Positions 60,659 to 64,000 of a stretch of DNA of 64,000 bases are shown here, one piece after another. The position numbers and the translations under genes were made by a program. The stretch lies in the NCBI RefSeq assembly GCF_004210295.1, contig NZ_SDAK01000001.1, positions 310,001-374,000 on the forward strand, given 5' to 3'. The notes beneath the pieces were generated by a model. That model ran no database searches and was not told the DNA's origin. It worked only from the letters and a program-made list of their open reading frames with translations. The DNA comes from Lactococcus sp. S-13. Its GTDB lineage: Bacteria > Bacillota > Bacilli > Lactobacillales > Streptococcaceae. Position 1 is the stretch's first letter. Each line of letters opens with the position of its first letter.

Positions 60659-61585
60659 TATTCAACCTTTCTTACATTGCACCTGATAAATACGGCTTAT
60701 ATACTTAGCAGCCTTTGGCTATTACCTAAAATGTTAGTTTATCAGTATCGATTATCCGAGTTTGGTACAGAGTAGAGGTTATATAGGTAGTCTATTTACC
60801 TTTTCCCTCAATAAATCTTAATAATGAATTTTCAACGAACAACTCTCATCTATTTCTTACTTTACACTAATAATTTTATCATATAGTCTGAAACCTAACA
60901 AGACAAAATGCTCGCCTTAACAAGATGTACAACATTTATAATCATTTTGTGTTTTGGAAGAAAATAAAAAAGAATTATAGTAATTTAATAAAATTGAATC
61001 AGTCATTCTATTACAGCGAGGGTCAATTGGACTAGTATCAAATAACTAGAGTGAAAAAGAGAAAGTAATCTCATAAAAAGATTCACAAATATAAAGTTAT
61101 GAGCTAATATATTTGTCACTTTTTGACCAAGATGCACCTGCGTAAAAATCGGTTTGAGCAAATGACCAGATAACCACCTAGAGGGCCGTGGTTCCTCTTA
61201 TTATGGGCAATATTGCTAAAATGAAAAACAAGAGTAAAATAACATAATGAAAAATTTTTCTTTTTTCATTACTATTTTTGTACCCTTGCCTAAAACGAGA
61301 AAATAATATTATTAAAACAACAGATAGTAAAAAATATTCATGATTATTTTAAATTATATCACATTTAAACCATAGACTGGCATATGCACAATAATTAAGG
61401 TAGATATAAATTCTGCCTGAAGTCAAATATGCATTGATTTATCTGCCGCCTCTGTATTTTAGCCGCTGCAACAAGAGCTAATACACCAATGGTAGACATT
61501 GTTTCAACACCTACAGCTGTGACTGCAACAGCTATACCGACAACTACTACTCATTTTGAAAACTCTCTAAATAAAACTGATTAGT
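60659..61585. other. Long AT-rich region with fragments of membrane and surface-protein genes
   Basis: No intact gene seen. On the minus strand near 61176-61345 an open stretch without start codes two hydrophobic segments ('YVILLLFFILAILPI'). Near 61440-61550 another reads 'GVETMSTIGVLALVAAAKIQ' then RRQ, which looks like the end of an LPXTG-anchored surface protein whose LPxT has decayed. Both are probably gene debris. Confidence 0.45.
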
Positions 61586-61795
61586 TTGCATGGATTGCGA
61601 CATACCCACACAGCTATGTTACAATATAAAAATGTAGATATTCATCTCATTTCTCAAAGGCTTGGGCATCGCTCTATCAAAATAACGCCCTACGTCTATG
61701 CTCATATGATGAAAGAGTATCGGTTCAACGAAGATGGAAAAATTAAAAACATCTTCGAGGAGTTGAATAACAGCATTATCGCCAGAAAAAAGTGA
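61586..61795 (+). pseudogene. C-terminal fragment of a tyrosine integrase
   Basis: About 69 codons read 'HGLRHTHTAMLQYKNVDIHL', 'ISQRLGHRSIKITPYVYAHM', the end of the catalytic domain of phage/ICE integrases with the Arg, His (RHTH), second His (GH) and Tyr (PYVYAH). A stop lies just upstream in frame, so the rest of the gene is gone. It sits directly before nadD, which suggests that a mobile element once used the region next to nadD. Confidence 0.75.
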
Positions 61796-61844
61796 TTTGG
61801 CACAAATTTGGCATATTCACAAGAAAAAGGAGAAAAAAGCCCTT

Positions 61845-62438
61845 ATGAATAGAGGCTCTAGAAAAAAAGTTGGAATTCTGGGCGGGAACTTCAATCCCGT
61901 TCATCACGCCCACCTAATGGTTGCTGATCAAGTCGCTCAACAAATGCAACTTGACCAAGTATTACTCATGCCCGAAAACATCCCGCCGCATATCGATGAA
62001 AAAACAACGATTTCACCAGAACATCGCGTCAAAATGTTAGAACTTGCCATCGCCGACAACCCACGCCTCTCCCTCGAACTCAGCGAAATTGAACGTGGTG
62101 GAAAATCTTATACCTATGACAGTTTAAAATTTCTCACCGAAAAAAATCCCACCACCGATTATTATTTCATCATCGGCAGCGACATGGTGGACTATTTGCC
62201 CAAATGGTACAAAATTGAAGAACTGCTCAAAATGGTTCACTTTATCGCGATTAAACGCAATGAAACCGTCCAAGAGAGCCTTTACCCTGTCACTTGGCTC
62301 AATGTACCTCTTCTCCCCATTTCCAGCACCATGATTCGGGAAATGATTGAAAACAAGATTGCCCCTACTTACCTTCTTCCCCAAAACGTCCTCAACTACA
62401 TCAACGAAACAAAAATTTATCAAAAAAAGCACGATTAA
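61845..62438 (+). CDS. nadD: Nicotinate-nucleotide adenylyltransferase
   Basis: A ~197-residue nucleotidyltransferase: 'VGILGGNFNPVHHAHLMVADQV' with the (H/T)xGH-type loop, 'LLMPENIPPH', 'YYFIIGSDMVDYLPKWYKIEEL' and the C-terminal 'ISSTMIREMI' (ISST-R). It converts NaMN to NaAD. The ATG at 61845 (MNRGSRKK) is preferred; AAGGAG lies upstream at a longish distance. Its stop is within the loop of its terminator hairpin. Confidence 0.93.
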   Translation: MNRGSRKKVGILGGNFNPVHHAHLMVADQVAQQMQLDQVLLMPENIPPHIDEKTTISPEHRVKMLELAIADNPRLSLELSEIERGGKSYTYDSLKFLTEKNPTTDYYFIIGSDMVDYLPKWYKIEELLKMVHFIAIKRNETVQESLYPVTWLNVPLLPISSTMIREMIENKIAPTYLLPQNVLNYINETKIYQKKHD

Positions 62439-62450
62439 CGTGCTTTTTTC
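62423..62450 (+). terminator. Terminator overlapping the nadD stop codon
   Basis: AAAAAAGCACG and CGTGCTTTTTT form the stem; the nadD TAA (62436-62438) lies in the loop. A T-run follows on the plus strand. Confidence 0.88.
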
Positions 62451-62478
62451 TTTGGACAATGCCTTTTTGATCCCACTT

Positions 62479-63690
62479 TCAAACCTCCAGATTCAAAACC
62501 TCTTGGGCGTAAATGGATTGGTTGCCATTTAAGACATAGGCGATGGTCATGATTGGCAAAATATACTGCACCGAACCAAAGCCAAAGACTTCTGCTGCGA
62601 TAAAAATTGGGCCAAAATAACTATTTGTCGCTGCTGAAAAGATAGAGACGTAGCCAGCTGCTGCCATCAATTCCACAGGTAAGCCCAAAAGAAGCGCTAA
62701 AGTGGCTCCCAAGGTTGAACCAATCGCAAAAAGCGGAGTTACTTCCCCCCCTTGAAAGCCAGCCGCAATCGTTAGCACCGTGAACACTAATTTCAAAAGC
62801 CAATCATAGGTGTGAATCTGTCCACCATTAAAGCTCAAAGCAATCAAATTTGTCCCCAAACCAGCGTAACGATCCAAATGGATAAACAATAAACCTGCGC
62901 TCAAAATAAGTCCCATTATGAAAATTCGTTGGTAAGGATTTGACATTTTTTCAGCAAATCTTTTCTTCAAATAAGCTAGACTTTGAGCAAAAAGACGTCC
63001 GACTAAACCAAAACAAATCGCAACCAAGAGCAGCTTTACAAGGTTCAATGGATCTAGCGTTATTTTTGTGGAAACCAAAAAAGAAAATTTTTCTAAGCCC
63101 AACCAGTGCGACGTTCCACTTGCCACATAAGCTCCCAAGAGCGCTGGCATCAGCGCGCGATATTCAATTTTCCCCAGCATCAAGATTTCAATAGCGAAAA
63201 ATGCTGCTGCGATTGGCGTCTGGAAAAGTCCCGCAAAACCAGCCGCCATCCCTGTGATAAGCAAGATTTTTTGTGCTTCTTTATCCGATAACCATTTGCC
63301 AAAAGTATGGCCAATCACACCGCCAATTTGTACCGCAACCCCTTCACGTCCAACGCTCGCTCCAAATAAATGTGACAGCCAAGTTGAAAAGATAATCAAA
63401 GGAACCAAGCGCTTAGGAAGCTCCTTACGCCCATGATTTCCCGCCTCAAAAATCAGCCCCATCCCTTTTTGACTTTCTTTGCCAAAATGCTGATAAAAGT
63501 AGATAATCACAAGCCCTGCAACCGCCAAAAAAGGCAGTAAATATACGGCATGATTGTCGCGAAAAGCCGTAATCGCAATCAATACACGACCAAAAAGTGC
63601 ATCCACCGCACCAACAATCCCCCCAATAATCACCGCCAAAAAAAGGGATAAAAGCGTCGCTCGTGATATTGTAATTTTAAAAAAATTCAT
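62479..63690 (-). CDS. CLC-type fluoride/proton antiporter (CLC-F)
   Basis: About 403 residues with ten or more membrane helices in the CLC arrangement: 'FGASVGREGVAVQIGGVIGH' (the GREGx motif with the gating Glu) and 'GFQGGEVTPLFAIGSTLGA'. The usual GSGIP chloride motif is replaced by 'FEAGNHG', as expected for the fluoride-specific CLC-F branch. Control by a fluoride riboswitch directly upstream makes fluoride export its job. The ATG at 63690 (MNFFKITI) has AGGAG about ten bases upstream; two earlier ATGs at 63708 and 63741 are less well placed. Confidence 0.85.
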   Translation of the reverse strand: MNFFKITISRATLLSLFLAVIIGGIVGAVDALFGRVLIAITAFRDNHAVYLLPFLAVAGLVIIYFYQHFGKESQKGMGLIFEAGNHGRKELPKRLVPLIIFSTWLSHLFGASVGREGVAVQIGGVIGHTFGKWLSDKEAQKILLITGMAAGFAGLFQTPIAAAFFAIEILMLGKIEYRALMPALLGAYVASGTSHWLGLEKFSFLVSTKITLDPLNLVKLLLVAICFGLVGRLFAQSLAYLKKRFAEKMSNPYQRIFIMGLILSAGLLFIHLDRYAGLGTNLIALSFNGGQIHTYDWLLKLVFTVLTIAAGFQGGEVTPLFAIGSTLGATLALLLGLPVELMAAAGYVSIFSAATNSYFGPIFIAAEVFGFGSVQYILPIMTIAYVLNGNQSIYAQEVLNLEV

Positions 63691-63734
63691 TCCTAATAAA
63701 CTCCTCATTTTCTCATTATTTCCTGTGTTTTTCC

Positions 63735-63792
63735 AAAACAAAAGGCGCTACAAACAAGACTGCTCAAAAACAGCCTTTTGTTTGTAGGCGCC
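63735..63792 (-). terminator. Riboswitch-controlled intrinsic terminator
   Basis: GGCGCCTACAAACAA (63778-63792) pairs with TTGTTTGTAGCGCC (63744-63757) with one bulged C; TTTTGTTTT follows on the minus strand. The first arm is also the 3' side of the fluoride aptamer, so the two structures exclude each other. Confidence 0.85.
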
Positions 63793-63846
63793 ATCAGTTG
63801 ATTTTATCAGAAAAATCAGCGGTTTTGGGAGTGCACCATTCCCATT
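63783..63846 (-). promoter_or_regulatory. Fluoride riboswitch (crcB motif) aptamer
   Basis: On the minus strand the RNA begins GGGAATGGTGCACTCCC, forms P1 (GGGA/TCCC), then AAAACCGCTGATTTT pairs in the next stem with AAAATCA, and ends CTGATGGCGCCTAC. GGTGC can pair with GCGCC as the known pseudoknot. This order of elements is that of the crcB fluoride aptamer. It controls the CLC-F gene: fluoride binding favours the aptamer and prevents the terminator, so export is switched on. Confidence 0.9.
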
Positions 63847-63855
63847 TATCTTATT

Positions 63856-63884
63856 ATTCTACTCTTTAGTCAAAAAATTTGCAA
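63856..63884 (-). promoter_or_regulatory. Promoter of the fluoride riboswitch/CLC-F transcript
   Basis: TTGCAA (63879-63884) and TAGAAT (63856-63861) are 17 bases apart on the minus strand; the predicted start near 63849 is just ahead of the aptamer's first stem, which supports the assignment. Confidence 0.7.
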
Positions 63885-63892
63885 GGAAAAAC

Positions 63893-64000
63893 TTAATCAC
63901 GCATTCCGTTTTCTTTTTGAATTTTTTTGAGCTTCTCAGGAGTTACATCTTCGCCAGTTTTTTCGTCAATCACTTTGATTGTTTCTACTTGCGAGCGAAA
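63893..64000 (-). CDS. C-terminal end of an unidentified protein (cut by window edge)
   Basis: Thirty-five codons read in from the right edge: '…RSQVETIKVIDEKTGEDVTP' and 'EKLKKIQKENGMRD' before a TAA at 63893-63895. Charged and soluble; too short to identify. It lies directly upstream of the fluoride riboswitch promoter on the same strand. Confidence 0.6.
   Translation of the reverse strand, partial: FRSQVETIKVIDEKTGEDVTPEKLKKIQKENGMRD

Overview
The window looks like a piece of a low-GC Gram-positive chromosome, most probably a Lactococcus species. The basis is its set of housekeeping proteins (catabolic acetolactate synthase and acetolactate decarboxylase, MurT/GatD, PcrA, LepA, NadD/NadE/PncB, a CLC-type fluoride exporter) together with AT-rich promoters and purine-rich ribosome binding sites. 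No rRNA, tRNA or CRISPR array was seen. Nearly all genes lie on the minus strand; the exceptions are the CorA fragment at the left edge, murT-gatD, the integrase scrap and nadD.

Layout. (1) 1-1.5 kb: the end of a CorA-type transporter, a strong terminator, then a small redox-type pair (carboxymuconolactone-decarboxylase-like and quinol-monooxygenase-like) preceded by the debris of a short-chain dehydrogenase. (2) 1.9-4.9 kb: a MarR-led operon (marR, PaiA-like acetyltransferase, free-standing B3/B4 domain protein, MFS exporter) with a clear promoter. (3) 5.0-10.9 kb: an unusual five-gene cluster: ArsR regulator, left-handed beta-helix acyltransferase, MurG/GT1-like glycosyltransferase, a 729-residue double-toroid protein with QNEDGGF repeats of the squalene-cyclase/prenyltransferase type, and an MFS exporter. 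It reads as a small biosynthesis-and-export system of unknown product. (4) 10.95-33.07 kb: an accessory island between two 203-bp direct repeats that differ at about nine positions. It carries a zeta-toxin-like gene with a small downstream partner, a DUF4011-helicase-nuclease (Hhe-like) defence protein, two tandem large serine recombinases (one frameshifted, one with a nonsense codon), a phage lysis and tail module (endolysin, holin, tail fibre/Tal, Dit, tape measure, tail chaperone with a canonical -1 slippery site), a four-gene cassette with its own promoter and terminator inserted between tail chaperone and tape measure, and an unrecognised 419-residue protein at the right border. Tal and tape measure each carry a one-base frameshift and no head genes are present, so this is a decayed, non-productive prophage fragment loaded with accessory genes.

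(5) 33.1-58.1 kb: conserved core genes: alsS, TPR protein, AI-2E family permease, methyltransferase, FAD dehydrogenase, DNA repair and sanitation (tag, nudix, pcrA), lepA, aldB, murT-gatD, an FtsX-type ABC transporter, nadE and pncB. Gaps and 3' ends of genes in this stretch are seeded with about 26 copies of a 16-nt motif, CGTCAGTAWTTTCTCT, often paired as inverted repeats that form terminator-like hairpins and sometimes supply the stop codon of the gene. I saw none in the other parts of the window. (6) 58.2-61.8 kb: a membrane coiled-coil protein, an exported protein with a sortase-like end, and remnants of mobile DNA (degenerate resolvase, C-terminal tyrosine-integrase piece). (7) 61.8-64 kb: nadD with a terminator overlapping its stop, and a CLC-F fluoride/proton antiporter under a fluoride (crcB-motif) riboswitch whose expression platform is an intrinsic terminator overlapping the aptamer's 3' side.

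Together alsS and aldB make acetoin from pyruvate; nadD, nadE and pncB cover the last steps of NAD synthesis and nicotinate salvage; murT-gatD amidates lipid II. All functions are read from sequence patterns and family knowledge without database searches.
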